Shown: positions 53,828-64,000 of the stretch, in pieces
Layout of the letters: every line of letters begins with the position of its first letter
Numbering within the stretch: position 1 is the first letter of the stretch
Source: Distichodus sexfasciatus
Lineage: Eukaryota > Chordata > Actinopteri > Characiformes > Distichodontidae
Direction: 5' to 3'
NCBI GenBank assembly: GCA_032718565.1
Contig: JAVGVS010000303.1
Location: 129,642-193,641, forward strand
DNA length: 64,000 nt
Position numbers and translations under genes: made by a program
The notes under the pieces: generated by a model
Told to the model about the DNA's origin: nothing
Databases searched by the model: none
Seen by the model: the letters and a program-made list of their open reading frames with translations, nothing else

Positions 53828-54262
53828 TAGGTGTCGACTGATGTTTTTGTGAGGGCTGATACTGATACCGATTATTACTAATCAAGGAGACAGATAACCA
53901 GTATTTTGAACAGATATACTGTATGTCTGATGTAGAAATGAAAATAACGTCAAAATATATAGGAACAAACACTTCAACACAAAACTAAATTTAAATATCT
54001 TTTAAATATGTTCAACTTTTCATCAGGTTTTAAAATCAGGCAATGCAGGGAGCTCCCAGGTTCTGTGTCACAATGTGAACCTTTTAGTGCTTTCAGTGTT
54101 GATAGAACTCATGACATCTAACAAATTAGATGCAGTGACATCAAAGCCAAAGTAGCATGTTTTTACATAAATGTATTTTATCAGCATATCGGTTTAAAAA
54201 AATGACTGATATCGATAACCATAAAAATGCTAAATAATAACATCGATAATCAGTCGACCCCT
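53828..54262. mobile_element. hAT-like element, about 435 bp
   Basis: The ends TAGGTGTCGACTGATG and 'gataatcagtcgacccct' are inverted. The interior has 'aatcaaggagacagataacc', 'gccaaagtagcatg' and others shared with 19,600-19,780 and 31,230-31,330. A target duplication is not readable. Confidence 0.6.
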
Positions 54263-55272
54263 GAAAGAAATATGTCTGGTATAAACATATAGTATATACT
54301 GTACATACAGTATATAGTCCTAAAATACTAAGGATATCATCTATAGGAGAACTAATGCATTTTATCATTTTATTTTAACCCCGAAAGTAGTAGTGCGTCT
54401 TTAAATAAATGCACCATTGTTGCTGCATTTTTCTGAGAGATGCCGAATATTAAACTGTGCTAGAGGCAGGAGTCCTGTGTGGTTGAGTGTTTTCTGGGGT
54501 AAAGTGCAGGTCACACACTCGACTCTCTTTTATCACTCATCAGTTCTGACATTGCAGATGGAGAACTCCACCTCCCTCAGTCTCACTTAAGCCAGGGGCC
54601 GGACCACCTCCAGAAAGCCCTAAACACATAGACACACACACACAGTCGGGTCTTGCTGTCTTTGTGAGGTCATAACATTAACTTCCATAGTGACTAGACA
54701 TAAATAATATTAAAGCTAACCTTAACCTCAATAATTAAAAGCAAAAAAAAAAATTCATTATAATCACCAGTCCTTCAAATATTCTCCCAAAAAGACCCTA
54801 AAAAGGAAAGAAAAATATATGTTTATATATGTATTTCCAAATATATATGGTCCTCATTAAACAAAAAAAATAACGCCTGAGGTATTTATGAAGTAAATAA
54901 CACTTCAGCTTTTACCAGCTTTTTACAATATTTTACCTATTTATTACGTCATAAAGCCTGAAACTTGACTGTCGTTTTTTAAAGATGGGTCTCTCACATA
55001 CAAAAGTGTTCTGACAAAGCCACAACAATCTGTCAAATCTCAGGTTTTCGTATCTTTGGGGGCAATCAGATCTTCAGCGTCCATTTAAAAATCTGCCCAC
55101 GCTCAGAGAGATAAAGAGAAAAAGAGGGAGAGAGAAAAGCACAGTGACCACAGCAGCCCTGATTGTGCACTTTAATCCAATTTAATCACTTTAATCAAAA
55201 GATTAGATTTGCAGGAACTGTACTTCCTCTAATTTGCTTGCCTTTGCAGCTATGCATGGTTGTAATTGTACA

Positions 55273-55303
<31 letters not shown>

Positions 55304-55826
55304 TCAAGAGAGAGAGAGAGGGGGAGAGAGAGCGCAGGCTGGTTAATGGGGCCGAGCCGTGTCGGTCAGCTGGTCAGGCGAGCAGCAGTGTGTGAGACCT
55401 TTCCTCTTCTCTCATTAAAAATGAATGACATGTTTAATTCACCAGCTGCTTTTTCCACCGCCCCAGACATCACTCAGTGCATCAAAGTGACAAATCATTT
55501 CTCATCTTCCCATAAACACACACTTTGGATCCAAATATACATATTTTAATTTTAATCACGTAAGATCTTTCTCATCACGACTGGGTGATATAAGCTCACA
55601 TAAAGATCATTACGAAGTCCAGAATTTTACCAACGTCAATGAATCCATCGATGGATCAATATGCAGCTTCTACAAGTAGAAAAGCTTTTCTGGAACATAC
55701 CACAAATGTAACATATGGATTATGGGTATTTGTAGTAAATATTGAACACATTTTCTATTAGAGATAGGTTTAAAAACAGAGGTTGATCAATTTTTTTTTA
55801 GGGCTGATGCATATTATTGCTATTTG

Positions 55827-56049
55827 AGGCAGCTGGTGGCGTAACGGTGGTGATCAGAAGGTCGCCAGTTCAAATCCCAAACCGGTGAAATACACACTGA
55901 GGTACTCATGAGTAAGGTACCGTCCCCAAACACTGCTGCTCTTGTTAGCTGCCCACTGCTCCTTCACGGATGGGTCAAATGCAGAGTTCACGTTTGGTTG
56001 TGGTGCACTGTGTGCTGTGCTGCGTTCACAATGACAAATAATCGCTCAT
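55827..56049 (+). mobile_element. SINE family A copy, plus orientation
   Basis: It starts GGCAGCTGGTGGCGTAACGG with 'gtcgccagttcaaatcccaa' (box B) and ends 'cacaatgacaaataatcgct'. Confidence 0.75.
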
Positions 56050-56499
56050 ATTTTTACTAATCAAAGTGACAGATGACCAGTATTTTCCACTGATGTACAG
56101 TGTGTCTGCAGTAGAAATGTTGGTGTCAAATTGAGGATGACAAATACAGATTGTCCCAGAGTTACGATGGTTCGACTTACGTTTCAGTGATGATAGCGTT
56201 ACGACAAAATTATAAAAATAAAGATTCACATGGAAGGCAAACGTAGCAGCACGTGCGGTATGATATACTGGGGCGTGCCGGGATGTACACATATCCTGCC
56301 TTGTGAGATGGCTCACTCTTGCCAGCGAGTTCAGATTTTTTGTGTTTCAAAGCCCAGTGTCTCGAATAACGATATTTTACAGTTACAATGGGGTCATCAG
56401 AACACATTTTAGAATATGTTAATTTCTGACAATTTTTTACAAAATTGAACTAAAAGCCTGGATAGAAAGAAGTACTTTTTGAAAAAATATTCATTTACA

Positions 56500-56700
56500 T
56501 TTTATTTATATATCGCTCTTAACAACAGTCATTGTCACAAAGCGCTTTACATATAACCGACCCAAACCCCCAACAAGCAGTGAATCATTTTTTAAAGATA
56601 TAAAAATAGACGTTCAAATCCCGAGTTGTTGCTGGGGCCGCTCACTAAGATCCACTCAGCAACATTAAGCGAAAATTTGTTCAATATTAAATTGGAATTC
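56500..56700 (-). mobile_element. L2-like LINE 3' end, inverted
   Basis: It has 'tatcgctcttaacaacagtc' and 'cacaaagcgctttacatata', then 'gagttgttgctggggccgct' and 'cactcagcaacattaagcga', the same order as 15,160-15,490 but with the middle deleted. No coding part is left. Confidence 0.7.
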
Positions 56701-57617
56701 GGTTCAAAAAATACTGTTGCTTTCATATCAAAGTGTGATAATAAAAAATAAAATGTTCAGCTAAAATCAATCATATTAAATGCCATCAATTGTATTTTTT
56801 GCTGCTGCTTAAGGGGGTTAAAAGAGTAGGTTTTGTGGGTTGTATGGATATGTCACAGCAACTTTAAATATAAAACAAAAACACATAACCCAAATTCAAA
56901 ACATGGCCATAATACACAAACTGAATCACCATCAGATCAAATTAAATCAAACCCAGAATTGAATTGAGCCCTCATGAACCAGAATGAAATCTAATATGGA
57001 ATCATGCTACCCGGCCCAAATTGGCACCGTTCAGTTTTATTAAGGTTTACTTTGAACATTTACGAGTTAAATTATTACAGCCAACATTAGCACAGATGCA
57101 CTGTATTTTCTTTAGTAAGATCGATTTTAAGATTATTACCCCTCCTGCTGCTAGACTGTACATCCACTTTTCCACTGGATCCTTCTCCCAGCCTCACCGT
57201 CCGATCACTTTCCCCGGTGATGAAGTCGGTCTCGGTTCAGGCTGCCCTTATCCCAGAATGCAGCAGGATTGGGCTGCGTAAAGCTCGGTCTGGGCCGTTT
57301 CCTCGCAGTGTGTGTGTCAGTGTTTCCCTCGCTCGGAGACAGGAACTGGTGCGGTAAGCTGCTATTTTTGTCCTTCAGGACATGGAGCGCAAATGCGGTG
57401 TGGAATGTGGGGGTATTCTGGAGGAGAAGTGCACGTCTGCAAAAAGAAATGTGTAAACCACTTCATGCAACTGTTCGGTATTTTTTTACCAGATCATACA
57501 CCATCTGTTTAGAGAGTCACTCGTATTACTCACTCGTAATCACTAGTAAAAGACACATTTTTCCTTGAGATAAGCTTAAGATGTTTTTTGGACACAGCTG
57601 GGCTTTATACTTCTTAC

Positions 57618-58043
57618 TAAGGGTGGACCGATTATCGGCCAGGCTGATTTTTGGGAGGCGATCTTGGCAACATCGGTGTTTAATATTGACCATCACCGAT
57701 ATTAAGTAATTACAAGTAATTACTCTCGACTCGCTGCTTCATTTAACGTCCCGCCCACAACAGTCTCTAATTGGCTATATGCCACATGAGTAGTAGCCAA
57801 TCAACACTGAATCCTTGTTGTCATTCAAACCACACTCGCACATGAGCACAGCGTGAAGCTTCGAGAAGGAGAGACGAGAGAGGAGAGTTTCAGCTGAGCT
57901 TGGTGTTAGTAAAATTAAAACATTAATAGAAATATTCTTTTTTCTTTTTGAATATCGGTTCCAAATATCGCTTATTGGTCGTGTTAACTAGCAATAATCA
58001 GTATCGATATCGCCCCTGAAAAACCAATATTGATCAACCTCTA
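57618..58043. mobile_element. CGATTATCGG-family hAT, 426 bp, with target duplication
   Basis: The ends TAAGGGTGGACCGATTATCG and 'ccaatattgatcaacctcta' are inverted and flanked by CTTCTTAC and CTTATTAC (seven of eight). The interior has 'cgtcccgcccacaacagtct' and 'ctaattggctatatgccaca'. Confidence 0.8.
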
Positions 58044-58183
58044 CTTATTACTCAATATAAAAATATTAGTTACATTAATTGTTATATTACTGGTTTTCTT
58101 TCAGTGCCCACCTCCCCTTAAAGGAAAACTTTGGTCAATTTCAACATTTAGCTCTATTGTTCGGTGCCACGGAGTGTTGTCAT

Positions 58184-58600
58184 AAGGCAAGGCAAGTTTA
58201 TTTGTAGAGCACATTATCATACACAAGGGTCATTCAGTGTGCTTTACAGAAGCAATGTTTAAATGTTAAAATTAAAGATAAAAAGAAAAAAGTAATAAGA
58301 AAAGAAATAAAAAGAAAGATAAAAAAGAAATAAAATGATTAAAAGTGCTATAAAAATATTTTTAAATCAGGCACAGTAAGATATTGAGATTTTAAAATAT
58401 TGCAACAGCTTTACACTCAAGTGTGGGAAAAGCAACAGAGAAAAGTGCAGTTTTTAGCATCCGTTTAAAACTTGTCACAGTTGTGGCAGATCTGATATTA
58501 ATGGGCAGTTGGTTCCAGCATTGGGCAGCATAGTGGCAAAACGCCATTTCACCGTGACAAAACGACAAAAACAGCAAAAATTGGTGCTGCCTACACCGAC
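58184..58600 (-). mobile_element. LINE 3' end with ORF tail
   Basis: The 3' terminus at the left has 'aaggcaaggcaagtttattt'. On the minus strand, 58,577-58,392 encodes HYAAQCWNQLPINIRS and TSFKRMLKTALF, the end of a LINE reverse-transcriptase polyprotein. It is a different family from 15,133. Confidence 0.7.
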
Positions 58601-61600
58601 TTATGCTCCTGCTAGTGTTCGCACCCTGGCGACTGTAACGCTAACCACTCGAGGCAGGTTTTAAACGTGCTTTTAGCATCTTTACATCCTCAAAATAGTG
58701 ATGTGACGTGTCGGTTGCGAACGGTCGCTCGACAGTCGACTAATATGGACTTTACTGGAAGCTACGAGCCTAAATAAACACGGTTTTAAACTGTTCTTTC
58801 AGAGCTACTGCAGTTACATATGCACTGTGTTGGCTCTTAAGGACCCGGTTGAGAACTTTTAATGACATTTTCAGCATGATAACTCAATCTAAAAATAATG
58901 AAATATTTTAGTGATTATGTTCATCTGATGCATTGGTGTGTCTTCACTTCAAAAGCAACATTTGTGGAGTAAAATCTAAACACGCTGACATTCTCACTTA
59001 CAGGATCTCGTGTGTGACGTTTCCATCTCAGAGTTTGTGTCCTGGCTCAGATCCAACACAAGCCGAGGGAGTTTCAGCTCCGCAGAGCCGTGCTCTGAAT
59101 CTTAATTACATCACTTCTCTTTACAGCATTTTTACTTTCTGAGATGGAGACGATGCTGTAATGTTATTAATACGGCACCTACAGCTGAACTGGAGTGTTG
59201 TTTGAGTTGTGAGGAGCAGCTCATGAGTTGGAGGATAAACGAGAGTCTGAGTTGTGTAAGACAGGAAGCAGCTGTTTGGTGGCTGATCGCCAGATTCGGG
59301 TTTAAATATTTTCCCCCACCAGAACTTTCCCACAGAGACACTGAACGGGAAGACTAGGGGTCGACCGATTATCGTCCTGGCAGATAACAATAAAAACCAT
59401 ATTAGCGACCTGACTTGGAGGCACGAAATCAGTCAATCAGCTTTCTCCAAGCCTGTGGTTGCTTGTTTTTTTTTGGCACCTTTTTTTTACGTAGTACCAA
59501 GTCGAGTGAGCGTAAAGGCGGAGATTTTGCTCACAAAAGTTCCACTGCACGCTAAGAATATTGACACAAAAATAATGTTGTACTATTTTGTGAGACGGCT
59601 GTTCACCTCAACGAGATTTCGCATGCCTTTTTCGAGATTGTTGCGGCTTAAGATGCCTGATTTTTCTAAAAGAAAGTTGTGGAAAGAAGTTGTGATTTTC
59701 CCCTTTGTAAGTATTCATTACAATTAATTAAATTGAAGGGAACAGAACCACTATGTGCCCTGCGGTGTGTTGGTCCCCGCTTTGCCGATAGGGATGAAGC
59801 GGTTGAGGTAATGACTGAGGGACAAAAAAAAATGGTGTTATTCTTTAATCATTTAGTAATTTTTGGAGGTAAATCTGAGTTGTTTTTATCACACGTTTCC
59901 GTGTTCTTAACGTACCAAGGAAGTGAGTTCACTGACGTATGGCTCAATGCTTTGCGGAAAACGACAATGATTGGTCGGAAAATTGTGGAAAAGTTGCGGT
60001 AATTAGTCAAAATTTCCTGATTGTGATGAATTTGCATCAACATCGTGAAATCCAGGAGGTCTGTCCACCTCTGGCCAATTCTCTTTGGCAAACTATCTTA
60101 AGATGAGTCATTTTACCATCAAATAGCAATAGCCAACAAGTGACCGAGGTGAAATCTGTGTTGTTTTTCCCCCTGGAATCTTTTTCATCATCAGTACTTC
60201 AGGCCGAGTTTGGGCCAAATCCAGCCACGTTGGGCCGAGTTGCTGAGCTGCCATCAAACATGCGAGGAGGTGGAGTTTGGATGGGGGACAGTGGGGTCTT
60301 TGTTTGTGCGTGACACAGTGTCCGAATGCGTCCTGCTCCGCTTTCAGGGAGAACCCAGAGTTTTCGGGGCCCAGCTTCGGGACGGGGTTTGGGGTGGGGG
60401 TTGATTTAGGGCAGTGGTTCTTAAAAATGGGGGCGGGGATAGCAAAGGAATGACATTGAAAATGAAATAAGAGTGGCAGTCTCACAGCTTTTAATCCCAA
60501 TTTGACCAAATGTTCAAGTTTTAGTTTTTGTCTTTTTCTGTCTGGGCGCTGGTTAAAGACGTTTTCGTGCGAAAGGCAATTTTGAGGTTAATAAGCAGGG
60601 CTGGGAACGTCCGTGTGTTACCGATTAATCTGGAAACAATTAGGAGTTTAAAAAGTATGCTTTATTTTTCAACTTAATCGTGTGATTTAACATGTGATTA
60701 ATTGGAACATTATCACTTAGTTACACTCACAATTAATCTGAAAACTAATACATAGTTTTTAAAATGCAACATCAGTATGACCAAATTTGGCCTAAACTTC
60801 CAAAAGTACCGCCGATGCAGATGTTGATCTGACTAACGGCTGGTTTATTACGGAGAAAAAAAATCGCCTTTTCTGCCTAATTTTGGGATGTAGACATGGC
60901 GCCTCGCACTCGCACGAAGTATCATTATAAAGCAGACTTGAGTGACTAAACGGTGCAAATAAGGCAGTTAAAGGGGGAATGGGGGACTCTAAATTTTGAC
61001 GCAAATAATACTATGCTGCGAGACAACTTTTTGCCTCAGTAAGAAATATCATCACATTTTAATATCGTGACATGACATCTCGTCACAGTATTGTATTAAG
61101 TAAAGTGCTAGTATTCAAGTTTTAAGTATTTTTCCTTTGTTACTGTCCACCTCTGGCCAGTGCTCATTGGCAAACGCTCTTAAGATGAGTCAGAACTTTT
61201 GGCCGCCATCAGGGACTCTAAATATTGGCCAAATAGAAAGTGGGATGGGGGGTGTAAAGTGTTCTTATCTTCAAAACGGGGGGCCATGCAGAAAAATGTT
61301 GGGATCCTTTGATATGAGGAGAGCAGGGTTGGACTCTAGTCACTGCTTTAGCGCGATTGCGTCCTTTAATGACTCTCTGTTGTTACTCTGGAAACCGTTT
61401 CGATGGAGAGTCACAACAGGCGGAGATGCCAAATGTGAAACACTTAGCTCAGTAATCAATAACAGGCAGGGAAACGTTTCTCAGTTTGTTTGCGTTTGTT
61501 TTTGCCTCATCGTTTCTTGTCTGAAATTTAGAAATGTTTATTGGGTAGACTGTTACCTCCCTTTATTTAAAATGACTCAAAAGGCTTATTTCTGCCATTT

Positions 61601-62429
61601 GTTATAATGCTCCCCTTTAGACTAGGGGTCGAGCGATAATACTGATATTTAGCATTTTTATGATTATCAGTTTCAGTTATTTTTATACTGATACACCAAT
61701 AAAATAAATACATCTTAAAATGTGGGCACTCTGACTGTAATGTAGCTGCAGCTCTCTTTCTGCACCACAGCCTGGTCCTGCTAAACTGGGACTATTCATT
61801 GCGAAACAAATCAGATTTTTACGTTTTATTCGTTTATAAAATGTCAAAGAATTATTTTAATCATTTATTCGTATGTTTACGTCTTGGAACAACCAACGGG
61901 TGAACCCAAACGCAGAGTCCCAAAAACCAGGTCGAGGTATTTATTCAGGCAGGGGTCAAAACCAAACGACACGGTCCGCGGGGCAATCAAATCCAAATCA
62001 CAAGAGACAGGAGAGTAATCCAAAAACATGCAGCAAGGGTCAAAACACAGGAGGATAATCACAGAGAGTGATCGGTACGCAGTGCTTTGGCATGACAATA
62101 CTTCGCAGAGAATAGTTGCAAACGAAAGGCCGTAAATACAGATTATGTGGATGTGATTGGTTAGAATTGCGGTGACGCTGATCTGGTAATCTGATAATCT
62201 GGGGTAGTTGTGAAGGTCCTGGTCAGATGGCCTTTCTGATGAGGTGGATTCCTTCCTCCCTCGGTCTGGGCTGAGGTTTTACACTTCTTTAGATTAAAAA
62301 AATGGCTGCTGGGAACTTTGAGAAAAGTTCTCAGAATTAAACATATGCTAAAAAGCATTCCAGTTAAGTTTTGTGTTGTAGTTTTTCACCGCCCGTAACT
62401 GATATTTAAAAAATGATATAACCGTTATC

Positions 62430-63261
62430 CAGAGGTGGAGGAGGTACTGGCTCTCAGTACTTAAGTAAAAGTACAATTAACCAGCAAAAAATATACTTAA
62501 GTAAAAGTAAAACTACTACATCATCAACGCTACTTAAGTAAAAGTAAGAAGTAGTTACTTTTAAACGTACTTAAAGTACTAAAAGTAAAAGTGCAGTAGG
62601 TCTATGTTGTCACTTAATGGTCTATTTCAATATTTCAATAATATTTTATCAGTCATCACATCAGTCATCAGTCATTTAAGTGACATCACTGAATATAACG
62701 CTAGTCAAGCTGGGACCAAACACAGGACAACTTATTCATTTAAAAAAGGACAACTGTCACAGGACATCGGGGAACGTATCTGTTGATAAACCGCTGCTAA
62801 GTGAACGAGCAGCTCATTACCTTGCATGGCAGCTGACATTATTGTCGATGGTGAACCTTATCATTTATCCCAGACAGGTGCCTCTAGTTCAAGACAGCAA
62901 AACGTTTTATACGTCACCATATTGATGAATGAAAACTGTTGCAAAGCATCTCAATGTTGCGACCCCCTGGTAAACGACTTCACATAAAATAACCTATCAA
63001 TCTGGTTGCTTTAAACCTCCAAGACCGCCACATAACCTAGGAAACTTCAGCAGAAAAAGTGACAGGCCCAAATAAAATGTAACGGAATGCGTTTTAGAAA
63101 TGTAGTGGAGTAGAAAGTATAGATAATAGCTGCAAAATATAGTGAAGTAAAAGTAGAAGTATTCATTATTATTTCTACTTAAGTAAAGTACAGATACGTG
63201 AAAATGTAATTAAGTACAGTAACAAAGTATTTGTAGCCTATTTAGTTACATTCCACCACTG
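62430..63261. mobile_element. hAT non-autonomous element, 832 bp, with perfect 8-bp duplication
   Basis: The left end CAGAGGTGGAGGAGGTACTG and right end 'agttacattccaccactg' are inverted, and CCGTTATC stands on both sides (62,422-62,429 and 63,262-63,269). The interior has the 'acttaagtaaaagtacaatt' and 'ctacttaagtaaagtacaga' words of the copy at 11,637. No transposase reading frame remains. Confidence 0.88.
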
Positions 63262-63404
63262 CCGTTATCACTCTCCTTGATTATTAATAATTGGTACAAC
63301 ATCCACATGAAAAAAACGTCAGCTCCTATCTCCTTGAATAGTTGGACTGCGTGAGTAAACTAGGATGTCAGAAGTATTGATCTGTGTTATTGTTAAATAG
63401 CTTA

Positions 63405-63790
63405 AGTGGCTGTTCCACCAGACTGAGGAACAGTTTCATCCATCCAGCCGTCAGGACGCTGAACACTTTTCTCCGGCTCTCCGCCTTCTCCACTCAGACC
63501 CTAAAAAGTCTGCACTGTGACCCACCCACTCATATTCAGCACTCTCCACTTTACTGTAAGGATTTAAATTGCTGCTGTTCAACTTTGCAGTGTGGATCTG
63601 CACCATCTTGTTTACTTATTACAATTTTAAAATGTAGTAATTAAATTTTTTAGTATCTTTATTTTAGTTTGAAATTTTGTCTTGTGTTTTCTTGTTGTGT
63701 TGTGTTGTTAATATTACATCCACTGTGGGTCCTAAAGAAACGTGTGTCCTGTACATATCTCAGGTTCGACAATAAAGTTGACTTAAGGAT
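63405..63790 (+). mobile_element. LINE 3' end with TTGACT tail
   Basis: It encodes RLRNSFIHPAVRTLNTFLRL and SAFSTQTLKSL, the C-terminal tail of a LINE polyprotein, then an AT-rich 3' UTR ending 'gttcgacaataaagttgact'. The tail resembles that at 750-832. The upstream part is missing. Confidence 0.65.
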
Positions 63791-64000
63791 ATTAAAACTT
63801 ACATTTTACATTTTCATGTGTTATACAATTTTTATTTTTATTGACTTAAGAGAGTATCAGCACAATAAAGACACACTCCAGCGTGCTCCTGTTCCGATGT
63901 GGAATGTTGTGTGATGGTGAGTTAGATGTGGAAAAGCTGCGCCCTGTGGTGTGGTTTTAATGGCCTTCAATGGGCTGTAAGTGGTGAAAAACGGACTAAT

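Larger units (their letters stand above)
50488..64000 (+). other. Putative first intron of dpysl2: repeats only
   Basis: No CRMP exon 2 (family words DRLLIKGG, IVNDDQS) is present in any frame. Contents are (TTA)n at 50,538, CT-rich tracts at 51.05-51.19 kb, hAT pieces (51,860, 53,828, 57,618, 62,430), a decayed 'ttacgatggttcgacttac' family pair (about 53,575-53,815 and 56,155-56,410), SINE A (55,827), LINE ends (56,500, 58,184, 63,405) and a repeated 50-bp word pair (60,061 and 61,143). The 59.4-61.6 kb section has frames up to 156 codons that resemble no protein I know. Confidence 0.5.

Noticed and set aside
61137..61607. A 156-codon open frame
   Set aside because: No domain, family word or splice context is recognised; base use is like the surrounding non-coding DNA. 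Kept only as part of the blank region.
61870..62110. A possible LTR or satellite unit ('ggtcgaggtatttattcagg')
   Set aside because: It resembles a common fish repeat in wording, but I could not find ends or a second copy in the window.
1..64000. CRISPR arrays, phage, integrative or other prokaryotic-type systems
   Set aside because: Intron-exon genes, SINEs and hAT elements show vertebrate nuclear DNA, and the only regular short repeats are microsatellites.

Overview
The window is a piece of a teleost fish nuclear genome. Genes are split into many short exons with GT-AG introns. The DNA between them is AT-rich and packed with microsatellites, tRNA-headed SINEs, LINE 3' ends and non-autonomous hAT and other DNA transposons of kinds common in bony fish. 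The SINE and LINE tails look like those of otophysan fish (catfish, knifefish, characins), but I could not test that. One assembly gap (about 318 N) lies at 402-719 inside a (TTA)n tract.

Three neighbouring genes lie on the + strand. (1) 2,825-20,961: ppp2r2a, the B55-alpha regulatory subunit of protein phosphatase 2A. Nine exons from the second to the stop join without a frame break and give about 448 residues once a short first exon (ATG plus four bases), not found here, is added. Its 3' UTR carries an imperfect five-copy tandem repeat and ends near an AATAAA at 22,224. (2) 25,940-37,187: bnip3l (NIX), the mitophagy receptor. It is complete in six exons, 212 residues, with an N-terminal LC3-interacting motif and a C-terminal tail anchor. 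(3) 46,684-46,968 and 50,448-50,487: two alternative first exons resembling those of dpysl2 (CRMP2). Both are recognisable only if several 1-base indels are allowed, so they are either an assembly error or a decayed paralogue. No later dpysl2 exon is seen. The order ppp2r2a-bnip3l-dpysl2, all in one orientation, matches human 8p21.

Region by region: 1-2,824 intron 1 of ppp2r2a; 2,825-22,250 ppp2r2a with repeat-filled introns; 22,250-25,939 intergenic; 25,940-37,187 bnip3l, whose 6.1-kb intron 1 holds a nested hAT insertion; 37,188-46,683 intergenic, with a long inverted-repeat transposon just after the bnip3l stop and a SINE cluster at 44.5-45.0 kb; 46,684-64,000 the dpysl2-like 5' region and the sequence that would be its first intron, with hAT and LINE copies.

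The genes do not form a pathway, though PP2A-B55 and NIX are both widely expressed regulators. I found no CRISPR array, no prokaryotic-type system and no convincing novel protein-coding gene. The points most worth a second look are the frameshifted dpysl2 exons, several transposons whose target-site duplications can be read exactly (one inside another, and one with an empty-site copy elsewhere in the window), the tandem repeat in the ppp2r2a 3' UTR, and the 1.1-kb foldback element beside bnip3l.
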